DNA from: Thermodesulfatator atlanticus DSM 21156
Lineage (GTDB): Bacteria; Desulfobacterota; Thermodesulfobacteria; Thermodesulfobacteriales; Thermodesulfatatoraceae
Assembly: GCF_000421585.1 (NCBI RefSeq)
Contig: NZ_ATXH01000008.1
Location: forward strand, 1-64,000
Length of the DNA: 64,000 nt
Direction: 5' to 3'
In this document: one piece after another, positions 1 to 8,365 of the stretch
Position numbering within the stretch: the stretch's first letter is position 1
Layout of the letters: each line of letters begins with the position of its first letter
Translations under genes and position numbers: made by a program
The notes under the pieces: model-generated
What the model saw: the letters and a program-made list of their open reading frames with translations, nothing else
Databases searched by the model: none
Told to the model about the DNA's origin: nothing

Positions 1-1184
1 GGCACATGACACGCACTACACACCCCAGCATCTTTCACCCTCTGACCCAGTATGTTCTTCTCCTCCGGTGCTGTTACCCTTAAATCGTGGTCTGTCTTTA
101 TTACAGCAAAGGCTTTGGCATGACACGTCTTACAAAGGGGATCTCTTTCCATCACCAAAGCCTTGGGATGAGACTTTTTCATGTGAATACCATGACAAGT
201 GAGACATTGAAGCGTTTCGTTATCTCCAAAGAAGAATCTAGGACACTTCTTGCGTTCCTTAAAAACTATATTGATAGGATGATTTTTTCTCTTCTCACCT
301 TTATCTGCATGACAAATTAGGCAAACTTGAGATCTGTTTACTGGTGCTGCTAACAATTTATAGGGAGGCATTTTAGCATCTGGCTGATGCACAACATGAC
401 AGGAAGCACACTGAACTGTGCCTTTTTGCCCATGGTAAAGATGAATTTTAGCGTCAAACTTGACATTTAAAGGATGATTTCGCCTTCTAGCAAGCTTGGG
501 ACTAATCTCGATTCCCTTTTCACTATGGCAAGTAATACACAAATCCGAATTGCTAACCCTTAGGATAAAATTCTTTTCGATACCCCCGTGGGCGGTATGG
601 CAACTTTCGCAAATAACATGGCGGGGGTCTTCATCTGCTAGTACTGCTCCAGCTTCAATCAACTTTTTAGGAATAGGTCTTTTACCCGTATGAATAGGAT
701 GGTTACAGCCTTTCTTGGTCTGCCTTACGTGACAAAGTTCACACATTATCGAATTTTTGTTTGATATCCTCAAAAAAATTACCCTTTCGATACTTTTGTC
801 AGTAGGCACTCCATGAGCAGAATGACAAGTAGTACAAACTATTTTGCCATCTACCAGCGGAAAAATTTTGGGAATCCTTACTTTATTAGATGGCTTTACA
901 TTCACTTTGTGCCTATCGCGAAGCCAAACCTTCACGCGAGAGTCATCTGTTGAACCGTCGTGGCAGCTAAAACACATCATCTCAGACCCTGCCACTTTTT
1001 CAATCTGAAGAGGATGAAGCGGGGTTCCCCTTTGTTCATAATAAAAAGGTGGCATCCACCGAAAATGGCAGATGGCACATTCTCTGGCAGGACTCGGTTT
1101 AAGGGCCTGTGCACATAATTCAGGGGTTATCACCAACAGAGAAAAAAGAAATACAGCAATAGTAAGACAAATTTTTTTTAGCAT
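1..1184 (-). CDS. Secreted multihaem c-type cytochrome (at least 11 haems), 3' end off window
   Basis: The reading frame runs leftwards from an ATG off the window edge, so the C-terminus is missing (394 codons visible). It has an N-terminal signal peptide with a short Lys-rich start, a hydrophobic core and an Ala-rich cleavage region. It carries 11 CXXCH motifs in frame (CAICH, CFSCH, CTTCH, CELCH, CESCH, CITCH, CASCH, CLICH, CLTCH, CKTCH, CSACH). Their paired spacing and CXXCHxxH context fit the doubled-CXXCH family. Its ATG overlaps the stop of the NHL gene upstream (TAATG), so the two are probably translationally coupled. By position in a unit with an inner-membrane cytochrome b it is likely a periplasmic electron carrier; the redox partner is inferred. 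Confidence 0.88.
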   Translation of the reverse strand, partial: MLKKICLTIAVFLFSLLVITPELCAQALKPSPARECAICHFRWMPPFYYEQRGTPLHPLQIEKVAGSEMMCFSCHDGSTDDSRVKVWLRDRHKVNVKPSNKVRIPKIFPLVDGKIVCTTCHSAHGVPTDKSIERVIFLRISNKNSIMCELCHVRQTKKGCNHPIHTGKRPIPKKLIEAGAVLADEDPRHVICESCHTAHGGIEKNFILRVSNSDLCITCHSEKGIEISPKLARRRNHPLNVKFDAKIHLYHGQKGTVQCASCHVVHQPDAKMPPYKLLAAPVNRSQVCLICHADKGEKRKNHPINIVFKERKKCPRFFFGDNETLQCLTCHGIHMKKSHPKALVMERDPLCKTCHAKAFAVIKTDHDLRVTAPEEKNILGQRVKDAGVCSACHV

Positions 1185-2176
1185 TACTTGTCCAACGCTT
1201 GAAGGACTAAAACTCTATTTTTTATCATCTCTACTACAAACAAAAAACCGTCCCTCGTAGCCAGGCCTACGGGCGTATGAAAACGCCAAAGTTTTCCGTC
1301 AGGACCACCTACAGCCCCTAAAAATTTGCCATCCTTCTTGAAAATCTGAATTACCCCTACGTAACTATCCGAAACAAAAACTTTTCCCTCTTCATCAACA
1401 GCTACACCCTTCGGCCGGTAAAACTGGCCTGGATCTATACCCCATTCACCAATAAAGCGTACAAACTTGCCTTTCTGATCTAAAACCTGAACCCTGGTAT
1501 TAATAACCTCAACGACATAAATGTAGCCATCTTGATCTTCGTCCATCAAAAAAGGATAGCGAAACTGCTCGATCCCCCTTCCCATCTCTCCCGTAGCCCA
1601 GATAACATTTCCATCAAAATCAAGTGCAAGTACGCGATGATTGTCATTATCAACCGTGATATATACGCCCGGCATTAAACCAAAAACGACATCGGTAGGA
1701 TCTGAAGGCACCCCATCTTTAGGAGCAGGTACAGGAATATAGTGCGGCTTATTTACTCCAGGAGGGAAAAGCGCTAAACGATGATTCCTTGAGTCCGCAA
1801 CTAATACTTCGCCCTTGTCCGACACTGCTAATCCTAGGGGCCAATGCAATAACTTATCTCCACCAAGCGTAAATAGAGGCTTACCTAGAGGATTGTAAAC
1901 TCTAACAACATTGTTAGTCCCGTCTAACACATAAATCCAGCCCTGTGGCCCGAGCGCTACATCACTAGGCAATTTTAGAGGGCCTTTTATCTCGAAAAGA
2001 AGCCGGTAGCGATAAATAGGAAGCGTTTCAGAGTTTTGTTCGGAAACTGAGTTTTTAGTTGCTCTAGCAAAACTAATATGAAAATTGAAAACCAATATAA
2101 GAACAAAAAGAAGCTGCCACACCATTAACTTAGCAATTCTTAACTTATTAATGGTGTGGCAGCTCATGCCGTTCAC
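1184..2176 (-). CDS. Secreted NHL-repeat six-bladed beta-propeller protein
   Basis: A hydrophobic signal segment (about residues 18-36) is followed by about six NHL-type blades of some 45 residues, with motifs such as GWIYVLDGTNNVVRVYN and GQFYRPKGVAVDEEGKVFVSD. NHL propellers are scaffold or binding modules that often accompany multihaem cytochromes; no catalytic residues are evident. The start is unsettled. A GTG lies next to the upstream stop codon, an ATG is three codons on, and another ATG at 2125 lies inside a long hairpin. The Lys/Arg residues before the hydrophobic core favour one of the upstream starts. It sits between the b/c fusion cytochrome and the 11-haem cytochrome. Confidence 0.85.
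   Translation of the reverse strand: MNGMSCHTINKLRIAKLMVWQLLFVLILVFNFHISFARATKNSVSEQNSETLPIYRYRLLFEIKGPLKLPSDVALGPQGWIYVLDGTNNVVRVYNPLGKPLFTLGGDKLLHWPLGLAVSDKGEVLVADSRNHRLALFPPGVNKPHYIPVPAPKDGVPSDPTDVVFGLMPGVYITVDNDNHRVLALDFDGNVIWATGEMGRGIEQFRYPFLMDEDQDGYIYVVEVINTRVQVLDQKGKFVRFIGEWGIDPGQFYRPKGVAVDEEGKVFVSDSYVGVIQIFKKDGKFLGAVGGPDGKLWRFHTPVGLATRDGFLFVVEMIKNRVLVLQALDK
2112..2164 (-). promoter_or_regulatory. 17-bp perfect inverted repeat at the 5' end of the NHL gene
   Basis: Arms 2112-2128 (AGCTGCCACACCATTAA on the plus strand) and 2148-2164 are perfectly complementary and separated by 19 nt. In the mRNA the hairpin begins just after the ATG at 2167 and buries a possible internal ATG (2125) in its far arm. 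It could act as a translational gate or an mRNA processing/stability element between the cytochrome b gene and the downstream genes. The function is inferred; the repeat itself is seen directly. Confidence 0.6.
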
Positions 2177-3760
2177 CTACTTCCCTTGCTGCTGCAATCT
2201 GCGCAACCTCTGCTGCTTCATCAATTCTGGATCAAACATCGTAGGTAGATAGAACTTCATATACCTATCTATCATTCGTGCAACTTCTGTACGATACAAG
2301 CTAGCAGCACGTTTTGGTGGATAGCCAATAGCAACGAAATTGAGATAGCCATCCTTACGGTGGCACTCATCGCAATTAACCGGCTTCCTGGTAAGATGAC
2401 GGTGCAACAAGGCCTTGGCGCGAGCTTGCTCTTCCGGAGAAAGCTTATCTTTGACCTTTAAGTACTGCTGGACGAAATCCTTGTTAATTTGATCAAGTCT
2501 GACTTTCTTACCATCAGGGGTAGTAAGGACCGGAACTAACATTGCCCCATAAACACCATTATCTGTCGTCATCTTAATATGCTGAATGGGCTCGCTAGTC
2601 TTATTATCAAACCACACATAATCTATTCTGCCCTTAACTTCATTTCTTCTTACATGACATACTTCACAGGCAAAGAAATAAGTATGCATGTTTAAAAGCG
2701 CTCTTACTTCTGGAGACTTGGAGTGCGGATAAATACCATGACAAGTCATACATACAGGAGGATTATTAACTTTAAGGTAAATAGTATTATCTATATTATG
2801 AAAATGACCCATCCATTTACGAACTTCACTTTCTTCTTTTTTAGCCTGTTCTATCAAAACCTGCTCTTTACTGATTTGAGTTGCAGCAGGTGTTGGGAAA
2901 TAAAGAAGCTTTGCAAGAAACAACAGAACACCGATGAAAAATATAATTGAAGGGATAGCCAACAACTTAAAAAAGAAATTACATACTCTCTTAAACAGAG
3001 AGGGCTCGGGGATATGGTGCATGTGCTTAAGAGCTTCAATTTGCTCTTCGGTAAGTGGCTTAACTTTTCCTTCCTTAACCAATCTCTCATACCAAAGAGG
3101 ATGTTCATGAAGTACCTCAGCTATGTGCATCTTACCATCAATCCAGATCCAGCTCATGGGATACTTTCCAGGTTTCCAGTGAACCGCATAAAAATGCCAG
3201 ACAATAATAGCCATTGTTGCCAATGTCGCTTCCATCACGTGGATGAGGTCGGACAAATCAACCGCAAAAGAGCTGAAATGGGTGTTAAACCAAAGAATAA
3301 TACCTGTAACAGAAACAATTATAGTACCAGCAACAAGTGCTAAATATTCCATCTTTTCTTTATAGTCAAAGCGATCAAACTTGGGAGGTTCAGGACGTTT
3401 GCCCAAAAAATAAGCTATATTCTGGGCAATATCGACAGCATCTTTCCAACGAGGGATCATATCCTTAATAAATTGGCGGCCGTCTTTATGAAAAATACAA
3501 TAAAAAATATGGTAAAAACAGGTAAGAATCATTAACGCACCAGCCCAGTGATGAATCTGAGTCCGATAAGTATAGAAATTCGGACCTACATATTTTGCTA
3601 TCTTCTCAATCCAGTCCTCAGGCAACTTAAGCAAAAATCCGGTAACAACCAGAATAAAGAACGTAATTACCGTTAATAAGTGCTGCAACCTCTCATGTAT
3701 GTTTAGCCTTACTACATATTGATTAAGTACGTCGTCTTTGTTGTTTTGATTGTTCTGCAT
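2177..3760 (-). CDS. Cytochrome b / triheme cytochrome c fusion, inner-membrane quinol oxidoreductase subunit
   Basis: Residues about 15-230 form a four-helix b-type domain with His residues placed as haem ligands (NIHERLQHLL, QIHHWAGAL, IVWHFYAVHW), resembling the FdnI/HydC/b561-type family. A fifth membrane segment (about 275-300) leads to a periplasmic C-terminal domain with three CXXCH motifs (CMTCH, CEVCH, CDECH). Known b/c oxidoreductases of this kind take electrons from menaquinol. Here the c domain follows the b domain, the reverse of the order I recall for Geobacter CbcL. The next upstream gene is a C-terminally anchored multihaem cytochrome 16 nt away, so the two probably form one quinol-oxidising complex feeding the EET chain. 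Direction of electron flow is inferred. Confidence 0.85.
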   Translation of the reverse strand: MQNNQNNKDDVLNQYVVRLNIHERLQHLLTVITFFILVVTGFLLKLPEDWIEKIAKYVGPNFYTYRTQIHHWAGALMILTCFYHIFYCIFHKDGRQFIKDMIPRWKDAVDIAQNIAYFLGKRPEPPKFDRFDYKEKMEYLALVAGTIIVSVTGIILWFNTHFSSFAVDLSDLIHVMEATLATMAIIVWHFYAVHWKPGKYPMSWIWIDGKMHIAEVLHEHPLWYERLVKEGKVKPLTEEQIEALKHMHHIPEPSLFKRVCNFFFKLLAIPSIIFFIGVLLFLAKLLYFPTPAATQISKEQVLIEQAKKEESEVRKWMGHFHNIDNTIYLKVNNPPVCMTCHGIYPHSKSPEVRALLNMHTYFFACEVCHVRRNEVKGRIDYVWFDNKTSEPIQHIKMTTDNGVYGAMLVPVLTTPDGKKVRLDQINKDFVQQYLKVKDKLSPEEQARAKALLHRHLTRKPVNCDECHRKDGYLNFVAIGYPPKRAASLYRTEVARMIDRYMKFYLPTMFDPELMKQQRLRRLQQQGK

Positions 3761-3776
3761 AACTCTACCTCACTTT

Positions 3777-4931
3777 CTAGTGATGTTTACGTTCTTTTAC
3801 TGTTCTATAAAAATCCATCATCTGATGAAGAGCCATTCCACCCACAACACAGGTAATCAACATAGTATAGATAACTTTAACTAAATAATATACTTTCCGC
3901 TGGAACCGTTCTTGTTCGGTAAGTTCCTCTTCTTTAACGCCTTCTTTTAAGGCCTTTGTTTTTACTTCAGGGACAAGACCTACTTCACCCCTAAGGGTAA
4001 CAGGGAGCTTATGAATCTTTCCCTGAGCAAACTTGTAAGTAGCTCCAGGGTGACATCTTTGCAAACCATAAGGATTGGCACAGGTAATAGGACGATTTTT
4101 GGGATATAAAGGCGATCTTGGATCATTAATAGGTACCATGCTATGCACATCCAAACCAAAGCCCGGAGGCGCGTGACAGCTTAAGCAATCAGGAGCGTTT
4201 GGATCTCCGTAAAGAACAGCCTTCCAGTGAAAGCTATCTTTATAACCAGATACAGGCTCAAGCCCATGACGAGCCATCTTTTGAACATCTGAGTGACATG
4301 CCATACATAAGTCAACTAACTCTTTAGGTGCTCGGGCCCGATGCAGCCTGTGGGCAAAGTGCTGATAAAACCGTTTTGTCCATTTCTTATCTTCATGACA
4401 CCCCATGCAGCGCCTTAGGGCATCTTTATTAATACCTGGCTTCATTGATTCTAGATCTGCAATTGGTTTATAAATCTGGTTTACGTGGCAATCAGCACAG
4501 CGAGGATAATCTTCAGGATATTTCTTGAGTTTTGGAGGAATGCCTGGGCTATGCACGCTGTGAATTAACCTTTCATAAATGTTAGCGTGGGAAAATTCCT
4601 TCCCTGTAGAAGGCTCTTTCAAGTGACATTTTGTAGCACAATTCACTTTCTTAACGTTGTTGTGCGGGATGACGTCCAGACCAATGTGGCAATAACGACA
4701 CAAAATTTGGCCATGAACAGATTGATCATACAACTGGGGATTAACATAGAACAATCTAAATTTACCAGTTTTTTGCTCTATACGAGCAAGCCCTGGATAA
4801 CGGTGGCAAATGAGACAGTCTTCTTCATCAGCAGGAGTTCTGGCACTAACTGAAATAGCCGAAAACAAGATCCAAAAACACATCAGGCCCCACAACCAAA
4901 GCAAATCTCTTCTCAAGACACACCTCATCAT
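3777..4931 (-). CDS. Membrane-anchored multihaem cytochrome c (6 CXXCH plus two atypical motifs)
   Basis: An N-terminal signal peptide is followed by a haem domain and a C-terminal transmembrane helix (about residues 350-370, YLVKVIYTMLITCVVGGMAL). Strict motifs are CLICH, CRYCH, CADCH, CMGCH, CMACH and CLSCH. CATKCH (CX3CH) and CANPYGLQRCH (CX8CH) are candidate extra sites, giving up to eight haems. The start has AGGAG a few bases upstream. It is the first gene of the unit and lies directly upstream of the cytochrome b fusion, so it is probably the periplasmic electron acceptor of that complex. The family is not resolved further. Confidence 0.85.
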   Translation of the reverse strand: MMRCVLRRDLLWLWGLMCFWILFSAISVSARTPADEEDCLICHRYPGLARIEQKTGKFRLFYVNPQLYDQSVHGQILCRYCHIGLDVIPHNNVKKVNCATKCHLKEPSTGKEFSHANIYERLIHSVHSPGIPPKLKKYPEDYPRCADCHVNQIYKPIADLESMKPGINKDALRRCMGCHEDKKWTKRFYQHFAHRLHRARAPKELVDLCMACHSDVQKMARHGLEPVSGYKDSFHWKAVLYGDPNAPDCLSCHAPPGFGLDVHSMVPINDPRSPLYPKNRPITCANPYGLQRCHPGATYKFAQGKIHKLPVTLRGEVGLVPEVKTKALKEGVKEEELTEQERFQRKVYYLVKVIYTMLITCVVGGMALHQMMDFYRTVKERKHH

Positions 4932-5413
4932 TTCACTCCTTTTTTAATATATAATCATGAAGCCTTATCTTTTTGTTACTAATTTCATTTATGAGTTTGT
5001 TCGAAAACCTTTAAAAGCCAAATATTTAACTAAACTAATTGTTTGAATAAACAAAACTAGTTAATGGGGAAAAATTTGGCCTTTACACATAAAGAAGGGA
5101 GGATAGAAAAACCTATTTTCTGTTTTCTCTTTTTTTTTTGCCAAAAAACACAAAACTACAAAAAAACTTTTGCTTGCTAAAAGAAATTGAATACTAAAAT
5201 GCTAGAAATACCAAAAATAATAAGTTATTGAGACACCTAAATGGCACTTAATCTATTAAGTATATAATTGCAAAATAGCTGTTATAAGCTTGCACACATA
5301 ACCACAAGGGATTCATTCCCATTTTTCGGAACAAAAATGAAAATGAATCCGTAAGACTACAAATACTTCCACAAATACAAGACAGAATAGATCTCTATTT
5401 ATAGAGGCCCAGT
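4932..5413. other. Gene-free stretch between two minus-strand EET units
   Basis: This AT-rich gap must hold the promoter of the inner-membrane cytochrome unit. Just upstream of its start codon, on the minus strand, are an AT-rich block (TATATATT) and a good ribosome-binding site (AAAAGGAG). The far part holds one degenerate copy of the dispersed intergenic repeat (5288-5350). No open frame or RNA gene was recognised. Confidence 0.5.
5288..5350. repeat. Dispersed intergenic repeat, copy H (core only)
   Basis: It shares the core with the other copies: GCTTGCACACATAACCACAA, then a hairpin with perfect outer arms GGATTCATT (5309-5317) and AATGAATCC (5342-5350) around CATTTTTCGGAACAAAAATG. The GAGACCTTTGC termini are not obvious here, so it is a degenerate copy. 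Confidence 0.55.
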
Positions 5414-6100
5414 TTAATTAATTCGCTTAATAGGCTTTCCGTTGATATCTACAGGTCCACGCTCTATAGGGGTGGATATTATCTTTTGGTATTCTTCTTT
5501 TGATATATATTTCGGTTGATAATTTTCGCCTATTTTCTTCAACCAGTTTGAAAATATCCTTAGGTGGTTACGTGAAGCCTTCATCAGGTTTTGAAAAACA
5601 AGCTTAACGTCTTGGTTATCCACTTCTTTTAAAGCTTGTTGTAAATCGTGAATATCTAGCTCTTCAATCTCTGCCCCAACTTTGATCGCCTCGCCAAAGT
5701 TTTTCATCCCACGTTTAACCATTTCAGAGTAGAGCTCAGAGAATTCTTTACTCTTGAAGTAACCCATACCAAGGCCTTTTACTGGATCCTTTAACCCATA
5801 TTTATCTAAAAGGGCCTTGACCATATCCATATGTTTTTGCTCACTATTGGTAATGTTCTCAAAGGCCCTAAGTGGCCAGCGCTGTAAAATGGTAAAGTAA
5901 ACATCATGTGCCAGTTTTTCTTCTTCTCTCATCTTTAGTAACCACGCCTTCTCCTTTGGGCTCAAAGGTTCTTTGGGAAGGGCCTTGACCTTTTGAATAC
6001 ACCATCCTGAAGCCCCGTCAGGTTTAAAAGCACCAGGAGGGAAAGCAAAACAATGGGCCACAAAAACAAAACTAAACAAGAAAAAGACAATTTTTTTCAT
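5414..6100 (-). CDS. Secreted DUF2202 ferritin-like domain protein
   Basis: A clear signal peptide (MKKIVFFLFSFVFVAHCFA) is followed by a helical DUF2202-type domain. Visible Glu/His pairs resembling ferritin-like metal ligands are EEKLAHDVY (about residue 62), NSEQKHMDMV and ASRNHLRIF. A good ribosome-binding site (AAGGAG) precedes the ATG. DUF2202 proteins are predicted four-helix, possibly di-iron proteins without a settled function. As last gene of a unit with two multihaem cytochromes and an NHL protein, it may handle iron or peroxide on the periplasmic side; that is inference. Confidence 0.82.
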   Translation of the reverse strand: MKKIVFFLFSFVFVAHCFAFPPGAFKPDGASGWCIQKVKALPKEPLSPKEKAWLLKMREEEKLAHDVYFTILQRWPLRAFENITNSEQKHMDMVKALLDKYGLKDPVKGLGMGYFKSKEFSELYSEMVKRGMKNFGEAIKVGAEIEELDIHDLQQALKEVDNQDVKLVFQNLMKASRNHLRIFSNWLKKIGENYQPKYISKEEYQKIISTPIERGPVDINGKPIKRIN

Positions 6101-6121
6101 TTAAGCACTCCTTTTTTTACG

Positions 6122-7207
6122 CTATTTTTGAGGCAAAAAGGAAGGAATCTTACCAAAAGGAAGACCTTCTTTTTCCTGCCACAATTCAACAACCTGTACC
6201 CTGTGGTTAAATAAATCAGCAATATAAATCCTTCCAAACTTGTCCACTATAATATCGGAAGGGTAATTAAACCATCCCGGTGTCCATCCCCTCCCACCAA
6301 ACTCAAACATGAGCTTACCCGTGTCATAGTCATAGGCTAGACCACTGTGGCGCAAATAATCAACCACGTATATCAAACCCTGATTAGGATCCGCGCAAAT
6401 ACCGCGGGGACGACTAAGCTTACCCGGGCCGCCCCCTTTTTGGCCACCTTTAAACAAAAAGTTGCCATTTTCATCATAGACATAAAATCTTCCCATCTCT
6501 TCGCTAAGCAAATAAAGTCTTCCTGACGAATCCACATAGACATCAATTATAAGGGCACTTCTTGGCTTTTCATTGGGAATAAAGGAATCTTTAGGAGAAA
6601 TTGTTCGCAGATACTTACCTTCTGGTGATAATACTATGGCCCCCGGATAATTAAGACCTGCTACATAAAGATTGCCATTTTTACCGATGGCTATTGAACG
6701 AGGAATAAACTCCTCAGCACCTTTAAATCCAGAAAAGTAAATCTCTCTTGTCTTTATGGCCGCACCATTAAAAACAGCAATATGAGGTTTTGATTCTGGC
6801 GGGCGCCCTGCTTCGCAAACATATAAATTCCCTTTGTGGTCGATAGCCAAACCAGAAGGAGAAACAAGACCTCTGCCTTTCCCCATAGAAAAAATAGGAA
6901 AAAGATCAGGGCTATATACGATGACTCGTGCTCGCCCTGTATCTATCACATAAAGTTCATCCATTTCGGGATCGTAGGCGAGATAGGCTGGAAAAGAAAA
7001 CTTCTGTCCCTGGTCATCTGAAGTGATAATTTCAATAACTTTGATTTCAGCACGCTCAGCCCTTCCCTGTAAAACTTCTTTTAATTTTTCTTCAGAGGGC
7101 TGCTGGGCAACCTGCCTTTCTTGCGCCCTGACAAAAGGAATAAAACATAAAATGAGGCCCAGAACGACGAATATTATCGCCCTGAGCCTCTTATGATTTC
7201 TCAGCAT
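6122..7207 (-). CDS. Secreted NHL-repeat beta-propeller protein
   Basis: The N-terminal signal peptide has a basic start (MLRNHKRLRAIIFVVL) and the body contains about six NHL blades, for example LVSPSGLAIDHKGNLYV, LSRPRGICADPNQGLIYV and FNYPSDIIVDKFGRIYIAD. Length (361 residues) fits a single six-bladed propeller. It follows the seven-haem cytochrome gene by six bases and precedes the DUF2202 gene, so all are probably one transcript. Propellers of this kind are often found beside extracellular cytochromes; a scaffold or cytochrome-docking role is inferred. Confidence 0.85.
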   Translation of the reverse strand: MLRNHKRLRAIIFVVLGLILCFIPFVRAQERQVAQQPSEEKLKEVLQGRAERAEIKVIEIITSDDQGQKFSFPAYLAYDPEMDELYVIDTGRARVIVYSPDLFPIFSMGKGRGLVSPSGLAIDHKGNLYVCEAGRPPESKPHIAVFNGAAIKTREIYFSGFKGAEEFIPRSIAIGKNGNLYVAGLNYPGAIVLSPEGKYLRTISPKDSFIPNEKPRSALIIDVYVDSSGRLYLLSEEMGRFYVYDENGNFLFKGGQKGGGPGKLSRPRGICADPNQGLIYVVDYLRHSGLAYDYDTGKLMFEFGGRGWTPGWFNYPSDIIVDKFGRIYIADLFNHRVQVVELWQEKEGLPFGKIPSFLPQK

Positions 7208-7213
7208 AGCTTC

Positions 7214-8317
7214 TTACTGAAAAGTCCCTTTCTTAGTATGACAGACAAAACAACCACAGTCACTAGAGTTATCTACCGTACACTTAGAGTAGTCCCACCT
7301 CAAAATATCATCATAAGGGCTTCCATGGGGACGATGACAGGAAAGACACATTACCATATCCTCTCCAGGAGTAACCGTAGCACTCGGCCCCGTATTTGAA
7401 AGACTGGGACGCGCTACCGGAGCCAGAGGATTGTAGGTAGTATAAGCAGCATACTCGCCACTAGATGGCAGGACTGCATCTGAAGGATGGCGCAACCAGG
7501 GAGAGCCGCCGTCAGGATTATCGCTTTGCTGATGGAAAAACCCGTGACATCCGGTACAATAAGCTGTCATCGCATTAACTCCCATACCAAAACCACCAAC
7601 TCCGGTATAAGCCCCTGTTACTCCTAAGTATTCGTTGTGATCAGAAGAGCTAACCGTGGCCTGCCAGTCATTATCCTCGATCCCTTCCACTCCTCTACCC
7701 TGACCTCCCATGTGGCCAGAAAGGAAACGATACCAGCCGCCACTTTCACCAACTACGTTATCGTAATTTCCGTTGGGATGGTCGAGCGCATGGTGTTTAG
7801 GACGCAAATGGCAACCCCGACAGCCATAACGCCCCTCAAGATCCGGAATAAAAGGATCTGAAACCCCCTCTGCAGGCCGGCTAAGCCTAGCATGACAAGA
7901 AGTAGTTCCACAGGTAATTTGGCCACCTGGGGCTTTGGTAAGAAAATCATCGTCTTCATTCAGGAAGACGTTATGCCCTTTGGGATCGCCTATTTTGCCG
8001 TCTGTGTTACCAAGGCCTTCCTTAACCCAATAAAAATTACCACCTGCAAGGTACTGAGAAGGAGCGCTACCACCGGTATAAAGGACTACCGGAACCGTAC
8101 TGTCTCCCAGTTGATATGTGGTAGAAGATTCAGAAGATGAATGACACCCCACACAGTCGTATTTGGTAAGCCCTGGGTTTACCCCCTCTGTAACAGGAGC
8201 GCCGTTTTGTGAGTTATGCATAGTATGACAATTAGAACAAACCCCAGAGACACGAGCCAGAGCCTGAGAGGCTCCAAGCAAAATCATCATAAGACCCAAG
8301 ACAATTAGCTTTCTCAT
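7214..8317 (-). CDS. Secreted multihaem cytochrome c (6 CXXCH + 1 CX4CH)
   Basis: A signal peptide (MRKLIVLGLMMILLGASQALA) is followed by CSNCH, CVGCH, CGTTSCH (CX4CH), CRGCH, CTGCH, CLSCH and CFVCH. It shares landmark segments with the next upstream gene and with the distal gene at 20266: GxCSxCHTMHxSQ, LAGGxFYWV, SPWLRHPxD and CHRxHGSPYxxxLRWDY. The start at 8317 is chosen because GGAGGGGGG lies directly upstream; a TTG four codons earlier is in frame but overlaps that site. The large Gly/Ser/Asn-rich spacers are typical of extracellular multihaem proteins. An extracellular or surface role, possibly polymer-forming, is inferred. Confidence 0.87.
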   Translation of the reverse strand: MRKLIVLGLMMILLGASQALARVSGVCSNCHTMHNSQNGAPVTEGVNPGLTKYDCVGCHSSSESSTTYQLGDSTVPVVLYTGGSAPSQYLAGGNFYWVKEGLGNTDGKIGDPKGHNVFLNEDDDFLTKAPGGQITCGTTSCHARLSRPAEGVSDPFIPDLEGRYGCRGCHLRPKHHALDHPNGNYDNVVGESGGWYRFLSGHMGGQGRGVEGIEDNDWQATVSSSDHNEYLGVTGAYTGVGGFGMGVNAMTAYCTGCHGFFHQQSDNPDGGSPWLRHPSDAVLPSSGEYAAYTTYNPLAPVARPSLSNTGPSATVTPGEDMVMCLSCHRPHGSPYDDILRWDYSKCTVDNSSDCGCFVCHTKKGTFQ

Positions 8318-8334
8318 ACCCCCCTCCAACTAAG

Positions 8335-8356
8335 AGAGGGGGCCAAGGCCCCCTCT
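8335..8356 (-). promoter_or_regulatory. Strong GC-rich intercistronic hairpin between two cytochrome genes
   Basis: AGAGGGGGCC (8335-8344) and GGCCCCCTCT (8347-8356) form a perfect ten-base-pair stem with a minimal loop, in an AT-rich setting. It starts about nine bases after the stop of the upstream cytochrome and ends about ten before the ribosome-binding site of the next gene. On the minus strand it is not followed by a T-run, so it looks like a processing or 3'-stabilising hairpin rather than a classic terminator. Confidence 0.65.
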
Positions 8357-8365
8357 GGTATAGGT

